Positions 28,439 through 42,710 of a DNA stretch of 64,000 nucleotides are shown here, piece by piece. This stretch comes from Temnopleurus reevesii (lineage: Eukaryota > Echinodermata > Echinoidea > Temnopleuroida > Temnopleuridae). Under the pieces are notes generated by a model. That model did no database searches. It saw nothing but the letters and a program-made list of their open reading frames with translations, and had not been told where the DNA came from. The stretch is from assembly GCA_036244855.1 (NCBI GenBank), contig BQKZ01001897.1:29399-93398 (forward strand). Direction: 5' to 3'. Position 1 is the stretch's first letter. Every line of letters begins with the position of its first letter. Made by a program: the position numbers and the translations under genes.

Positions 28439-28626
28439 GGGGGTGATGTTCAAATGTAATTGATCGCAAGTTCCCGTTGATCGGAACTCGCCAGTCAAAA
28501 TCATTGTTTCATGCACATCTTGTTAAATGCGCATACTGCGCGCGAATGAAAATGTGTGTTAAAATTTGCAAAGTTGTAGTTGATTTCCAGTTGATAAATT
28601 TGCAGTTGATTTTGAACAACACCCCC
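28439..28626. mobile_element. Foldback element, 160-190 bp family, copy 3
   Basis: GGGGGTGATGTTCAAATG at the left and TTTTGAACAACACCCCC at the right. The core appears reversed (CAGTCAAAATCATTGTTTCA), so it is inserted in the opposite orientation to copies 1 and 2. Confidence 0.8.
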
Positions 28627-31600
28627 TAAACCCCATTACAATTTTTACCACAATTAAATTATAGCGTTCAAATGATGGGCAGTTTCAAGCGGTTCAATGG
28701 TCCCAAATGTACTGCAATTTAAGTGATCTTCATATATTTGGGTCATTTTCAAATCAAAGTTTTTCCTCACATTCTAATACAGTTTGTCTGATTGAGCAAG
28801 CAGAGGCTAGAGATGGTGATTTGACCAAGGACTTTCTCCTTGATTTGACCAACCTTTGAATTCCAATCTCAAATGCAACAATACCACATGCCATAGTAAT
28901 CATAAGTATATTCTTCAATTAAGAGAAGAGGAACAATTTTATTTCAAGACAGGTGCATGATCAACATCAAGAAGAAATCATTAAACATGGCATGGGTGAC
29001 ATCATCCTTATTACAGGGAGGAAACATTACAAGACAACTCAGTGCAGGAATGAAAGCATTTCCTGTTTTTAACCAACTTCAAATCCAAGATATCTAAACG
29101 TGGCATTGTGCAAAGGTCATCTAAACCACCGTACAAGAAAATGTTGCAGTGGGGAGAGAATGGCCAGGATACACTAGACATGTTTAGCTTTGAAATTAGT
29201 TATTAATCAGCACCTGAGAAAAGATTAGAGTAGCGTAGAAATGACATTTGGCCAACCAGCGAAGAGGCTCCAGCTTGAATACAAATGGGAGAAAGAGATG
29301 ACATTTAGACATGTGCTACAGAACTGAGCATTCTTTTGTGCCAGTTCTATTTCCCCTCTGTTACTAGAGCACTATGTATATCAAGTGACATTTACTACTT
29401 CTCCTTAAAGTAATCATTAAGAGCTGTGTCTACTTAAAAATTCCAAGACAAAATCCAGTTTTGTGAGGTGATCCTATAATCCATTGGCAACCAAAGGCCA
29501 TTAGATGTCACTTATATGCCTCATGAAATTTGAACTTGTATTTGACATTATTACAATTGTGTGAATTAAATGATATATAAACTTAAATCTTAATTCAGGA
29601 TCTGAAAATTGTTTGTTAAAAAGTAAGCATTTCAAATTTGAAACCGCTGTTAAAGACCAAACACAATCCTGCCTATAATCGTATCAAGGTATATTCAAAA
29701 GAAACATAACCCTATATAGATTGAACAAACTGTGCGACTCAAATGCAAGCAACTGCTTAGTATCTAATAACTATATTGTTGCCTGTAAAATGGCTGAAAT
29801 CTGTTCTCACATCATTTCATGTGGAATGTGATTATATCTGAATGAATGCAGTGCATTCTTGCAAGAAAGTAAGAAGCTGTCTTTCATAATAGGAGATTTT
29901 CACATCCATCCAGGGTAAAAAAAATAATAAAAACATAATTTGACATTTTTTTTAACATGTACATGTAATTAAATTTACATGTTATATAAACTCAGTGGTT
30001 CAAAATGTACAGTTGTTATGACCAGCATTAGTGGTGAAAAAATGGTGAAACTAATCTAAAATTATTCGAAAATTTCTATTCAACCAAATTGACTTAAAAA
30101 TAAATTGGCTTACTTTCTTTTTATTACAAAGTGTATTTCAGATCTATTGTCTATTCCATTGCATTAACAAATTACATAGTTGTGCTTTTGCATCAGGCCA
30201 AGGAATCAACACAAAATACAATACAAGAAGAGTAGTAAAAAAAAACATTTTCATTTATAAGTTTTGTGAAGAATAGTTCCATATCTACTATGGATCTCAT
30301 CAAAAAATAAAAATGAAAATCAATTATTTAGCTGAGAGGAGCATTACATGGGCACCACAATTGGTATGATCAGTGCTTCTCATATGAAATCAATTTGCTA
30401 GATATTTGTATTTCAAATAATTTACAAATACAGAAATTGACCTCTAATATATTTGAGATTGAAACATGAAAAAAGAAAACATGTAAAAATATTATTTGCA
30501 TCATGTGTTGTCAAATTAGCATTTCTTTGATCAAGGAACAGGATTAATTTGTTGAAGAGCAAAGAATAAAATGAGTATCTGTAATTAAACAGACCATAGG
30601 GGCGAGGCCTCCCCATGACTGCGAGGGTTGACATCTCTATACAACAAAACAACCAGGAGGCAGACACCATGCATGGCAAACACCTTTTGGGATGCTATAA
30701 AAAGATTCATCCATCGTCCATCTGCAGGGCTACAATTTGGAGCAAAAGAAAATATCAATTCCCACTGTTGGGACCAGCATCTAACTGATGAAAGTGATGT
30801 GAAATCTAGATGGATGCAATTATAAAGAGAGGTTAGTAGTATCTTATTCCCATCTCTTTATTTCAGATCAAATATTCACACCAAGTCTAATGAAATTATG
30901 GAAAATATAAAAATTGGCTGTTTGTGTCACACAACTTGAAAATGATGTATAAGAAAGCATACAGATCATGTCAAATTAGGTCACTTTTCTGGTGATTAAG
31001 TAAAACTCTCAAATTTCCTCAGTTTTGATATTTAAATCATTAGACAATTTTTATGAAAATTGATTTGTTTGTTTGTATATTTGGTTGTTGAGTCAATAAC
31101 TCAGTCAGAATGTTAACTCAAGAGTTTCATGCAGACAGTTAAAATTTACATTCACATAGAAACATAAATCTGCTATTAATCTTTTAAAGAAATTCAGTAT
31201 TAACTTCATCACCTCAGAATAATTGATGCAATGCAAATGCTGTCGTCATTATTACCATTGCATAAGCTGACAATTTATCAGGGGTCTTAAGTTACCCACT
31301 TTTGTTATATAACTTTTTACCTCTCCATACATATCAAATTTGTGCTATTTCCATTTCCCCGATTAAAAATCGGCTTCAACAATTTGGAATCTGAATCCAA
31401 TATGAATAAATGAATATCTTTGTATCTTTGTAAACAACAATATTTTTGCTCTTGTAGCAGTCTCTATAAAATAGATTTCAAAGATGTTTGACACTTTATA
31501 GTACCCATGAGCACAATGAAAAGACACATCAGTTTTGGGATTTGAGGTTTTAGTTTTTTCTTAGTTTACTTGCTGCATACAACTTTACAAAGTGACATTT

Positions 31601-33159
31601 GTGAGGACAACATAACAGCATAGATTTTCCATACAATAATAACTTCGTGAAAACAGAAACAAAAAAAATCTCCATGTGCATTCTCATATTGGATAATTTG
31701 TGTAAAAGTATGCAAATATTTCATATGTATGCTTGAAAACAAATGTGCATTGGGGTTTTTTATGCAAATTTTGTATAAACTTAGGCAACCTAAAGATTTG
31801 CTAGCATTATAAGTCCAGATGAAATGTTAAATGTAAAGTAATTCATCTAAATTCTTAACCCATCTTCCACATCTTTGCTCTTTGCTTGTTTAAGTACAAA
31901 ATCGCTTGTACCAACAATTCCAGTATCTCATCAAAAATTTGAATATATACTATATATTGATGATAAAAATGAGGATTATTAGGTCAGACGACAAATATGG
32001 GATAGCTGATATGACATTTTCCTTCAAGCTACGGGCCATATGCGGATCGGCTGAGCAGCTCCTTCCTATATCAGCCATTAATGATGCGTGTGTCTTGTTA
32101 ATGGCTCATATCTATTATTCATTGCATGTATAACGCAAGCCACATGTGCCTTGTATAATGGGCAGCATGTAGTCCTATGTAGAAGCAATGGCGTGTGTCA
32201 AACAATCTATAGTATGCTACTGCTTTAACACCGGTTCTTGTTTTGTTATTCACGTTCTGATAAACATGGTAATTCAAAGTTCTTTCATCATTTTCATAAA
32301 TTGTCAATTAGTATTATTTCATATGACATAAGTTGCACTTATAATCATATAGGTTGTTTAATATTTGTGAAACATTAAACTTCTGTAAACTATATTTCAT
32401 TAATTGGCACCAAATTTTATTTGATTGGCAAAAAGAAATTAATGTCTTTTTGTAAATGCATTAAATATCGATATGTGGATGCATGTAATTAGATTTTTTT
32501 AAAGCATAAACTGTTGAAAATATAATATTGGGAAATTTATAACGAAAGACAATTCATGAGCATAGATTTTTCCTTTCAATTCAACTGCTTAAGTTTAATT
32601 TACATGTGATTATTAGATATTTTGTATATTCATTTCGAAATTTTTAACCAAACAGAACAAATGATTGCATATCATCATTTGGAATTTATTGAATAAATAT
32701 GTTATGAATATTGCACCTAGAATGAATATATCATTTTGGGGCATCATTATCACTTTTATTTAACAGTAAGATGGTCGGATTATCTTTATATATAAAGTAA
32801 CCCTATGTTTGTTCTGTTTTGTTACACAGAAAGACATCAATTGCATCAACATTATAGTGTTGTTGCATTTTCACTCAATAAATAATCCATGGACAAGACT
32901 ATTCTTTTACAATGCAATTTTGTTTCAAATTTGGTTTGAAAAGAGACAATGAAAATTTGCTAAGGAAACAGAACTAATTAAAATCCTGTTTCAGACAGTG
33001 TTTGGAGATGCAGTTTTAGTTCACAACCAAACAAACTAGTCTACCAACTTGATGATACTGAAAGGAATTTTCATCATCTCTTGTGTCACAGAATGCATAA
33101 AACCATGGAGAGGGTCTTCAAGAAACACAAAGCCACCTCCAAGAAACCTTGCGTCTGGA
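28627..33159. other. No gene recognised (4.5 kb)
   Basis: AT-rich non-coding sequence. A GC-richer block at 32000-32240 is listed separately. Short frames at 30422-30825 are open on both strands but match nothing I know. Confidence 0.5.
32000..32240. promoter_or_regulatory. Candidate conserved non-coding block
   Basis: It contains paired, inverted homeodomain words AGCCATTAATGATGCG and TTGTTAATGGCTC, plus ATTCATTGCATG (octamer-like) and CCTTGTATAATGGGC. Composition is distinct from the AT-rich surroundings. It may be an enhancer; no direct evidence. Confidence 0.25.
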
Positions 33160-33565
33160 ATTATTGTGCTCTCATTGAATGAAGAAAAATCTGATGAGTA
33201 AACTTTGAAAATTTGAGCAAAATTGCAAAATAGGATAATCTATTCAAAGTTACAAATTTTCCAAATCTTTAGGATGTCATAATCATTGATGGGGATCCCT
33301 GCGGTTAGCAACTTTGACGAAATCTGTGATGTCACGTCGCACAACTCCCTATTCATTCTGTACATCAAATTTCACACTTTCTTCTTTTCTTTTCAGAAGA
33401 GTCAACAAAATATTGTGGAAACATTAAGCAGGGATCATGGCATCCTTTACAATTTGAATATTCATAACATTTGAATGGATTGTCCAATTTTGCTCAAATT
33501 TGTAGTTGTTTAGCTGATTTTTCTTCATTCAATGGGATCAAAACAATTCTTTGTGTGGGTTCCTT
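33160..33565. mobile_element. Decayed copy of the long-inverted-repeat element
   Basis: It shares the arms (ACTTTGAAAATTTGAGCAAAATTG on one side, CATTTGAATGGATTGTCC and TTGCTCAAATTTG on the other), ATTCATTCTGTACA and the CAGAAGAGTCAACAAAAT core with the intact copies. It is strongly diverged and shorter, which dates it as an older insertion. Confidence 0.6.
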
Positions 33566-36500
33566 TTAAAAATTCTTCAAGGGTACTCGCGACCCCTCCC
33601 CTGCAAGACTGCTCCAAGGCAGCCGTAGAGAGACAGACAATAAGGTTAAAGTATGACAAGCAAAGGGAAGAAAAGAAAATAAAAGAAAAGTTAGATCTCA
33701 AAAGAAACAGCCTGACACCTAAAAGAATGCAGATGTATTTTACCAGGAAACAGGGTGCTCAGAACCATGATATTATTCCTACAGGAATCAGATGAATGGT
33801 CACTGTTCCTTTGAGGGTGATTGCTAGCTATTCCTGGTGAAAACATTTATATAGATGCCGAGTCTGCTCTAAAAATCAAATTTACTCTCAAAATTGTTAC
33901 ACTTCACTGGATAGGGCTGGCTCTCAATCTCACTCCTAAAGTAGCGAGATACCATACCAGTCTTTTAGTTCCTTTACTAGAAAAGTTACAAATTTTCAAG
34001 TATTTTCATTTAAATTTTACATATTCTGAAACATCACAAATATTTCAACAAGCATATGAGAGAAAGGCTAATTGATTATTTGTTCACTTTCATTAAAAAA
34101 CAATAATCAAGAGTGTTTTTTCATAGGAGCCGATGCTTTTCCTGTTCATTTTCTTCATTTACTTATCTTCCCTCTTGAATTGTTTGTTTTGTACTCTGTA
34201 ATCAATCTGCCCATATCATGCAGGTCAGAATTCTCTTCTAACACGTTATCACTGTAAAGCTAAGGAGAAAGGCATCACAGTGGGATCACTGGACTGTAGC
34301 TGCAATTCTGAAATTTAGAGTGATAACAATTCAATACAGAATTCCTATGTTCTTGCACTGTAAATTGTAAACTTATCCCCAGACTATTCAAATGAAATAT
34401 GTATATGTATACAGTATGCCAATGAAAATGTATCAATATTTACAATACACACTGCAGCAAAATCTGATGCTTCTCTGCTTATGTTATAGGAGCCTACAAA
34501 CATTATATTCCACTTTGATGCAATTCTAAAGTGACCTGAAAATAAAAAAAACTATCTTTTGTTGTTTATTCTGTTTTTACATTGTGAATTAACTAGTGAA
34601 TTTTTTAAAATAAAAAACTGCATAAAATAGTGAGCTTTGTATAGACAGCATAAGTAGCTTTGTGGAGAAGCAACGATTTTGCTGTAGTTGATATGAAAAT
34701 CTAAAAAAACATCTCGCCTGATTTCTCAATATTTTGTGTAAGTGTAACCCACATGTCTAGTCCGACATCACTAATGAACAAGCCTAGTTTTCAACAATTT
34801 TTTTGTACAGTTTGTGCACCATGAGCAAATATGCTTTGCCAGAATGCACAGTGCTCGTGTTCCCTTTAAGATAGGTAACGTGATGATATTTCCAGTAATG
34901 GAAAAACCAATGCACTTCATTTCCTATGCCTTGTACTAGAGAGCAGTTAGGTGAAGCGCAACGATGGAACCCATAGCAGGAACACACAGCGACAGAGTGC
35001 ATCTAAATAGACTGTACTCACAAGAGACAAGGCGGGAAATAAGACCATCGAATGCTGCCTAATCTAACCATATTGAAGTCAATTCCAGCCAAGATTCCAT
35101 CCACAATGCTGTCTTATGACATTTCAACTTGTCTTCTCAAACTAATGTGGGGGAAATTAAATGTTATTTCATGCTGTTTGCATCTTGCTTTGATTAATGC
35201 TTCCTCATGGAATGTAACTCAAAGCAGAGTCAGGTAGATAAACCCCCTAATACCTTAATTCTGACTATTGTCTTTGAGTAAATCCTGCAACAAATCTGTT
35301 CTTAGATGACAATTCTTATTTTCTTTCATTTTCTATTTGAAGGCTGAGAAATTTGAAATCATGAACAATTTTAAATATTTATTGAATGTGTCACTTATTT
35401 CATCAATTTATATATTTGATCACTATTAATATTCATCCATATTAATAAAAACCAATCAAAACTACCAAATGTAGTTTGAATTTGCACTTTCTATATGAAG
35501 CTTTTTATTAATTTTTGCATGAACATTTCATATGAGAACCAGTCCTAATGTCTTTTCCATTTGATGAACCTAACCATATTTTATGTATTTCATCAAAAAT
35601 TGTATATTTTTTCAATTTGTAAACATATCAAAATGTAATGATCTGAATACTGCAAAAACATAAATTTAAACATTTTGTCACCTAGGAATACTCAACTTTT
35701 AGAAGCGTGATGGCATAACAAAATAAATGGAGAAACTACAACATGATTCTTGGTGTTTGTTTTGGTTTTGTTAAAAACATTGTTAAAATTTGTTAAAATA
35801 TTAGGAAGATATCAACATATTAGTCATTGATTTCCATTTTAGAATATAAGATCCTAGATTCTGTATACTTTAAAATCAAATCAAATCAAATCAAATCATT
35901 TTATTTTTCAGTTTTGAAAATTCAAATATAATACAGTCATAATAATAATGGTAATATGACAAAAGAAATGACAAAAATAGAGGCCAGCAAAGAAGCGAGG
36001 CTTGTTTAGAAGGCTGGCCCCTAATAACTTAAATTAATGGTATACATGATAAAGGCATATACACATAAACATAAACAGATTATAATATTATAATGTATTT
36101 GCAAATATAAACCTGCCAATCTAAAATAGGAATCTCTACCCATTTTCCTTGAATTGGTAGTATCATAATTAAAAGGGGTTTGGGGAGGAAGACCTGTGGG
36201 TCATGATTATTTGGTTAGCCATTTCTATACCCTGGCAGCCCCCTCAACCTTTCTCGGGTCATTGTTACTGTTTTCTCTCAATCTCTCATGATCATTTTTG
36301 CTCTTCCAAAATTGTTGTACATATTAAGTGATTTCTCTTCTTATAAAATTTCGAATAAATCATAAATAAGATATATAAATAAATAAGCATTAAAGTATGT
36401 CTTCATTTGGGGCAAGGTTGCTCCAATATACATCAGCATATACATGAGCATAACTCTGAAGACATCCATCATTATCAACAGAAAGAGAACAAGATACTAG

Positions 36501-38868
36501 AACTGTTATCTTTAATCACATTATGCTTAACAGTCAATAAAGTATAACAATTATTTCAAATCAGAACCCCATCCCCCATAAAAGATTTAAAAAATGCCAA
36601 GGGAAAAAGAAAAGTTTGACCTATGGTTCTGTTTCTACATACCCATATGGAGCGAAAAGTGGTGATTCCAAGTAAAGATTCAAAGTTGGCAGGTATCGAT
36701 GTTCAATGAGTTATGAAACACTATTTAAAGAGAGATTTGATTCACAACTTTGACAAATTGCATCAAGAGTGGAAGAACTTTTAGCGATGAGTTTAAATCT
36801 TCTGGTCATGGTGTAGTGGTAATATATTTCAGAGAAAAAAAGGTTGCTTGCTTGCTTGCTCTTCCCTGAACAACAGTCCAAATAGGCCCGACCTGAACTT
36901 CTCTTTTTCGTATTCCTTCAAACTAAAAATTGCAGTAACTTTATAGACAATATGTGATGCGTATCCTTGTACATTATTCTAAAAGAAGGACTTTTTACGT
37001 CCATTTACGTATTTTCTGCATGAAATATATAAAAATATATAAAGAAGCATTTTTGTATTTCCCAAATCAACCATAGTTTTAGAATATGAAACTCATCGGG
37101 TAAACAAAACAGTTATTTTGGGTCTGCTTCCTTTATTATGAAGGACCAACATAGAATACTTATACCTATTTCATCAAGCTATGCAATAAAGGGGGTTATA
37201 GTAAGTGCTAGCTTGAAGAAATATACGATCTGTCAGGTACAAATTTCATTTTTGGTATTTCTTACAGAATTAAGAATTTGATTGGAACACAAGAATTTTT
37301 CTTCAATATCTCTTATCAGATTAAATTGTATACACATATCTATTAGCTTACAGTAATTTTTTTAAATCAAGAAAATAGGGAAAAGAAAAAAGTTTATGAC
37401 GGGCCATTATTTAGACTTGGAGGAGAACATTTTTGATCAATTTTCAATCTTTGTATACACTGACATTAAATCACAGGACCATTCAATGTAAATATCATAG
37501 AGCAACTGTACAAAGTTCTAGGAACCAATGAACGAGAAAATAAAATGAAACCATTTATTAGAAAATATAAATCGTTTTAAGTAAGTAAAATCCATTTAGA
37601 ATGAGATAAATTGTTAATAATACAAGGTAATGGATTGAACAGTTTAGAAGCAGAAGGAGAAGGAATACAGTAGAAAGGACATGGGTTGGAAGACTCGAGG
37701 AAGGGAGAAAAGAGGTGAAGGAAGAGGAGAGGAGAGCCACAAGACAGTGGAATATTAAGAGCTGGAAAGCAGCTTGAGAGGATAATATAAGGTAGAAACA
37801 GGGAGAGAAAGAAAAAGAGGAGGGAGAAAAGATAAGGTTAAAAGGAAACTTTTACAAAAAGATGCTGTGCAGGCATGCTACTGATGTCTCATGTACCAGG
37901 GCTCAAAATCATCACATTTTGGGCTGTACCCTCACAGTGTAGTGGAGGAAATTCAATACATATTGAACTAACTGGTTATATGGGTGATAGATGTGATGAA
38001 AAAGGTTAGGTAAGATGGAAAACAGGAGAGGGAAAGTGAGGGTGAGGCAAGAGGAAAGAAATTGTTTCAGGCTTGCATCAAAGCAGGCATTTACATGATG
38101 ACTGTGACAGCCCTTGCCAAACACACAGCCTTAGTCCCTTTAAATGTCAGCACAGAAAGTCCATGAGCCCCTGAGGCATGATCCCTCTCCATCTCCCTCC
38201 TCCCCCTCTCTCCTGCTCTCTCCTTGCCTGCATGGTGCGATGCCTTACAGGCTGTGTCCTATTGACGTCATACGTTTGTACGCCTCGTCTGATAGCACAG
38301 CGGGTTCAAGGCATTTTGCATGCCTCTGCACCCCGCACACACACAAAAACCAAAAAAGAGTAGGCTAGAGAGGAAGATGATAGGAAAAAAAGAAAACCAG
38401 CACTCGCCCGTTAACAAACGACGTCTGCCGTCAGTTCCCGCAGAAAGCCTGCCACGCGTAATAAAATTAATCATATCTGGAGCAGAGTTACTGTATACCA
38501 TGCCACGTTTTACTCCTTATTTATTCAAGCATGAAACCCACCTCAAAACGTGCAACCTCCATTATTCCACAACGCAAAGAGGGGACAGCATATGAATCAA
38601 AGGCAACTCTTGATGAATCTAGCTTTATCCCCACTATTATCCTCCCCCACCTTTCTCTCTCCCAATGTCTCTCTCTCTCACTCTTCCATTACTTCTAACT
38701 CCATTTCTGTCAACCTGTACCATCGATTTCCAATTACCTCAATTTCTTTTCTCTGTTTAAATTCTTTAATCTATTTTTTCCTTATTTCTGATTCCCCAAA
38801 TGCTAACATATCTGTTTTAATATCCGATTAAATTTTCCATCCAAGAAATTCTTATATCATCAATTTTA
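33566..38868. other. No gene recognised (5.3 kb)
   Basis: It contains an (AAATC)n run at 35876-35898 followed by TTTTATTTTTCAG, which read in reverse looks like a retroelement 3' tail with GATTT repeats (35876 to about 36290). A purine-rich patch lies at 37650-37850. A GC-richer block at 38190-38470 carries ATTGACGTCATACG and CGACGTCTGCCG. Confidence 0.45.
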
Positions 38869-38942
38869 AATAATAATAATAAATAATAATGAAACACTTT
38901 TATATAGCGCATAACACAATAATGCGAAAGTCCCTAAGCGCT
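38869..38942 (-). mobile_element. 3' end of a CR1/L2-type LINE
   Basis: Read on the minus strand it gives CGCTTAGGGACTTTCGCATT, then GCGCTATATAAAAGTG and an (ATT)n tail, the same tail type as 26647-26712 and 47822-47905. Confidence 0.55.
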
Positions 38943-39013
38943 TGAAACATGGAAACATGGAAAGAGAGAAAGAAGTAAGAAGAACTAGGATTATCAGTAG
39001 ATTAGTACCTTTC

Positions 39014-39017
<4 letters not shown>

Positions 39018-39044
<27 letters not shown>

Positions 39045-39160
39045 CTTCTCTTTCTCTTTCTCTTTCTCTTTCTCTTTCTCTTTCTCTTTCTCTTTCTCCT
39101 CTTTCTCTTTCTCTTTCTCTGTCTCTGTCTTTGTCTCTCTCACTCTCTTGCTCTCTTTCT
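39018..39160. repeat. (CT)n and (CTTTCT)n microsatellite
   Basis: A CT dinucleotide run passes into about ten CTTTCT hexamers, then mixed TCTGTC and TCTTTG units. The long open frames on both strands here (poly Leu-Ser or poly Arg-Glu) are artefacts of the repeat. Confidence 0.95.
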
Positions 39161-40909
39161 TTTAAAAAGCACACAAACACATGGACATTCACCACAAGCC
39201 CACTCCCTACTCCACCCTTTCTACATCTCAATCTCAATCTCTATCGATCCCCCTCTTCCCCTCCCTATTCTAACCTCTGTGCAAGTATAAAGTTGATTTG
39301 AGCAAATTATTTTCATGGTTCATGCTGTCACTTGTTATTTTCCAGAAGACTGCGAGATCACTGTGGCAATTGTTACATGCCGAGGACCCCCAAGTGCCAG
39401 GCAATAAGGTGCTATATGCAAGGCAAAATTACAGGACCGTGGGTTCTCTGACTTGGGCACACGCTCTCCCAGCGACTTCCAGATCTCAAGGAGGTACACC
39501 TGCTAAACAGGGGGAATATCTTAAGACAAATACACAATCGCATATATTCACGTCATACACTCAATGTCTCATAGATTATCTCATTATCCTAATTCCCAAA
39601 GTTAATTTACAAAATTTTGTCCTGTCCTTCAGAAATGTTTTCATTTCATTTCCCCTTCACCTAACTCTCATAATATTCCAAACTGTCTACTGTTGTTTTA
39701 ATTTTGTTTCAATGCCATCTGATAAGGTCAAGGATTCACCTACTTCAACCATAAACACAAACCCAAAGTATGGGCTTTACTTTGAAAAACCATCTTGTTA
39801 GAGAACTGATAAATGTGAGATACATAATACATAATGCAATCAAATCATATCCATAATCAATACCATTCTCTAACAACATTGTGATCAGAAGAAAGCACCT
39901 TCTGCAAATTGAACTTATGCAGTCATGTGAAAATTATTTTCAATGTCTGACACAGGCATTTAACATCAAAATTCAAAAGATGTCTCAATGACTCAAATAA
40001 TTTAAATTCATATAAGTTATATACTGATCTCCTATCAGTTCGCATTTCAGTGCCTGTTTGTAATGGTCTCCTAATGATCTTATTTTGTCACATTACATGG
40101 AAATCAGTCTGCTTTAAAATAATAATTAACTTAAGAATAATTTCCGACAAATATGCTTGACAAAGAGTGATGAAATTACAATTTCAAATTCCAATTCTTT
40201 CAAAAGACAGATAAGAAGGGACATTTATCAATCAAATCTCCATCATCATGATAATACTTATAACATGAAATAATGCAATACTTATCATCATTTATGGAGA
40301 AAATAATAATTGCAAGAATGTTAGAAATTGAGACCTCAAAGGATAGCCACCCTAAAATGCACTTGGTATCAAATATCTCCCCACTTCAGATTGTGCTTTC
40401 CAAAGCAGGATGAAGTCTTAATATCAGCGACAAAAATATTGGAAAAAACATAACCTGTAAATATTTGGCATAATAAATTAACATTTGTGATGTCGGAACA
40501 TTTATGGCATTATCTTTCAAAAAAGGATATGAATAGGACAACTTGTAACTCTACTAAATCCTTCCCTCCCACCCCATGATTTTGTGCACACACATAGGTT
40601 TTTGGTGTAGCTGGAGAACATATGTTTTTATGTATGTGCGTAGGTATCAGTACCTGTTTTTTACAGTGTAACATCCATGAAAATCCAACATATATCTGAG
40701 GACATTCACTTGTAGACATTCTAATTTGGAAATACCATCTAACCAAGGATGAAGCCGTGATCTTCTTTGAATGTATTTTTTTATCGTACATTTCTAATTT
40801 TTTAATTCTATTCCAACCTATTGAGAACAGTCAAGATGGGTTGCAGATACATCCACAGTTAATATCATTATAGGATATGGTCCTCAGTCTAAACCTAAGC
40901 ACACATACA

Positions 40910-40945
<36 letters not shown>

Positions 40946-42274
40946 GGGAGTGAACCGCCCCCTCTAATGCAATCTCCTTCTGAGACCAAGGGAGAGGGGG
41001 CTGTACATTCATGCCGTGGGTGGATTTGAATGCTCATCAAAAATGGAGATAATGTGTGTAGTAGATGGGTCCCCAGGGGTTAAGGATAATCAGACTTCAT
41101 ACATGTTTGATAAGGTCTCGGCTCTACATGGAATACAAGCACCCAATCCTCCACCCCTCTATATCACCCAAAAAGCTTTCAAGACATTGACCCTAACTAC
41201 AATTCAAAGCTTTGATTAATACAATTACAAAAACATTTTCAAAGAAAGAAGTTTATTCATCTATTAAATACATTCTGATCATGCTGTCCTTTTTGGGAAT
41301 ATCTGAATAAATATATAAACATGCAAACATTTATTGTCAAAAAAGAGTATTTAGGCTCTTTTGCTATAGTTTATAGATAGTTTTAGCTACAGTTCATTTC
41401 ACTTAATAAAAATGATGCAGTGCTCATATTAAACCGTCTCAAGACAATATTCTTATAATTTATTAACTTGCTAAATCATAATTCATTACAGGGAAAAATG
41501 AACAATGATATAAAACAGTATTAGTCAGAAAAATAATTATTGTCAGTCAAATGCAATATTTCCGGTCTCCTGAAATCAGCTTTAAAAGAAGTGACATGTA
41601 TTAGCATGTTTAGTTGCATTCACAATCGATAAGACACTTGGCGAATACTGAGCTACAAAACATTGCCTAAGGCTACAGGTTTCCTGGAATCTTTTATGAT
41701 GCAGTTTAATATGACCTTTTACAATGTATGCAACAGATAACTATAGAACCTAGTCACCAAAGAGCTTGATAACAACAGGACAATAGCTTTAGTAAATTTA
41801 GGATATTTTGAGATCTAAATATATACATATCGTTTCAGATTCATTTGTGTTAAAAATGATTTGAATGTATCTTATTTCTTCATTCAGAATATTACAATTA
41901 GTTGGTTGTAATTACTTCATAGAGTTTTCACCAAAATACTGCAGCCTAAAGCTTTATTGTGATGAGAGTGATATTGATAATTATAAATAATGATAATTGT
42001 ATCAAAATAACGCTGCACTAGTCTATAACTGCTCAAAGTGCTTCAATCTAATTACCTTGTCACTAGTGGGTATATTCAAAAGGTAAATTTCCCCCAAACA
42101 CTGATGTGCGGTCAGTGAATAAGTGAACAAAACTGAAAATCTAAGCAAATCAGATAATCTATAAAACAAAATTATATGAACTTCTATATTTTCATTTCCA
42201 CCTTTAATGGGCATCCTTGAGTTAAAAAATCTGGCATGCAGATCTCCCAATCCAATTTGTACATTAATTCATTT
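39161..42274. other. No gene recognised (3.1 kb)
   Basis: A 167-codon frame at 39298-39801 is the longest non-repeat frame here but has no recognisable domain. Its first 200 bases are GC-richer and may instead be a conserved non-coding block. A (CA)n run is at 40914-40942. Confidence 0.45.
40914..40942. repeat. (CA)n microsatellite
   Basis: An uninterrupted CA run of about 14 units. Confidence 0.95.
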
Positions 42275-42600
42275 ATTTTTCTATGGATAAACATTGTATA
42301 TCAAATGAGGAATCATCATTATTCTTTCTGAAATGCTTGAAGAATGTACTATATTCAAACCTAAAAACTAAATATTGTCTACTTTTTTATGGAGAAGGAG
42401 GCAAACATGAACTTTTGTGTACAAAGTGAATGGGGGATTCATCATTCATGTTGCCATCAAAGATTACACCCAAGTCACAAACTCAAGGGAGCCCATTATT
42501 ATTGCATATGGAAACATTAAAAATTCACAACCTTTGAACAGATAATCTAAGTTAGCTAAAATGCTACAAGTTTGTTCATATTACTTTTTTGCATTAACTG
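42275..42600. mobile_element. Heavily decayed copy of the long-inverted-repeat element
   Basis: Partial similarity remains to the core and right arm: TTTGTGTACAAAGTGAATGGGGG, a GGAGCCCATTATTATTGCAT segment and AAAAATTCACAACCTTTGAACAGAT. The boundaries are uncertain. Confidence 0.4.
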
Positions 42601-42710
42601 ACAGTACATCAAAGTCTTTTGGTAATTCTCCTTTAAGTCTAGAAGCATGTTTGTTGCCCACAAAATGATTTGTGATTTCTCTATTAACCGGAACCCAAAG
42701 TGAACCTTTG

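Noticed and set aside
38866..39301. 123- and 119-codon frames on opposite strands
   Set aside because: Both are read-through of the CT/CTTTCT microsatellite and a LINE tail.
39298..39801. 167-codon plus-strand frame
   Set aside because: No domain, signal or family resemblance that I can name, and no splice context. It is kept only as a remark; chance or a non-coding conserved block is more likely.
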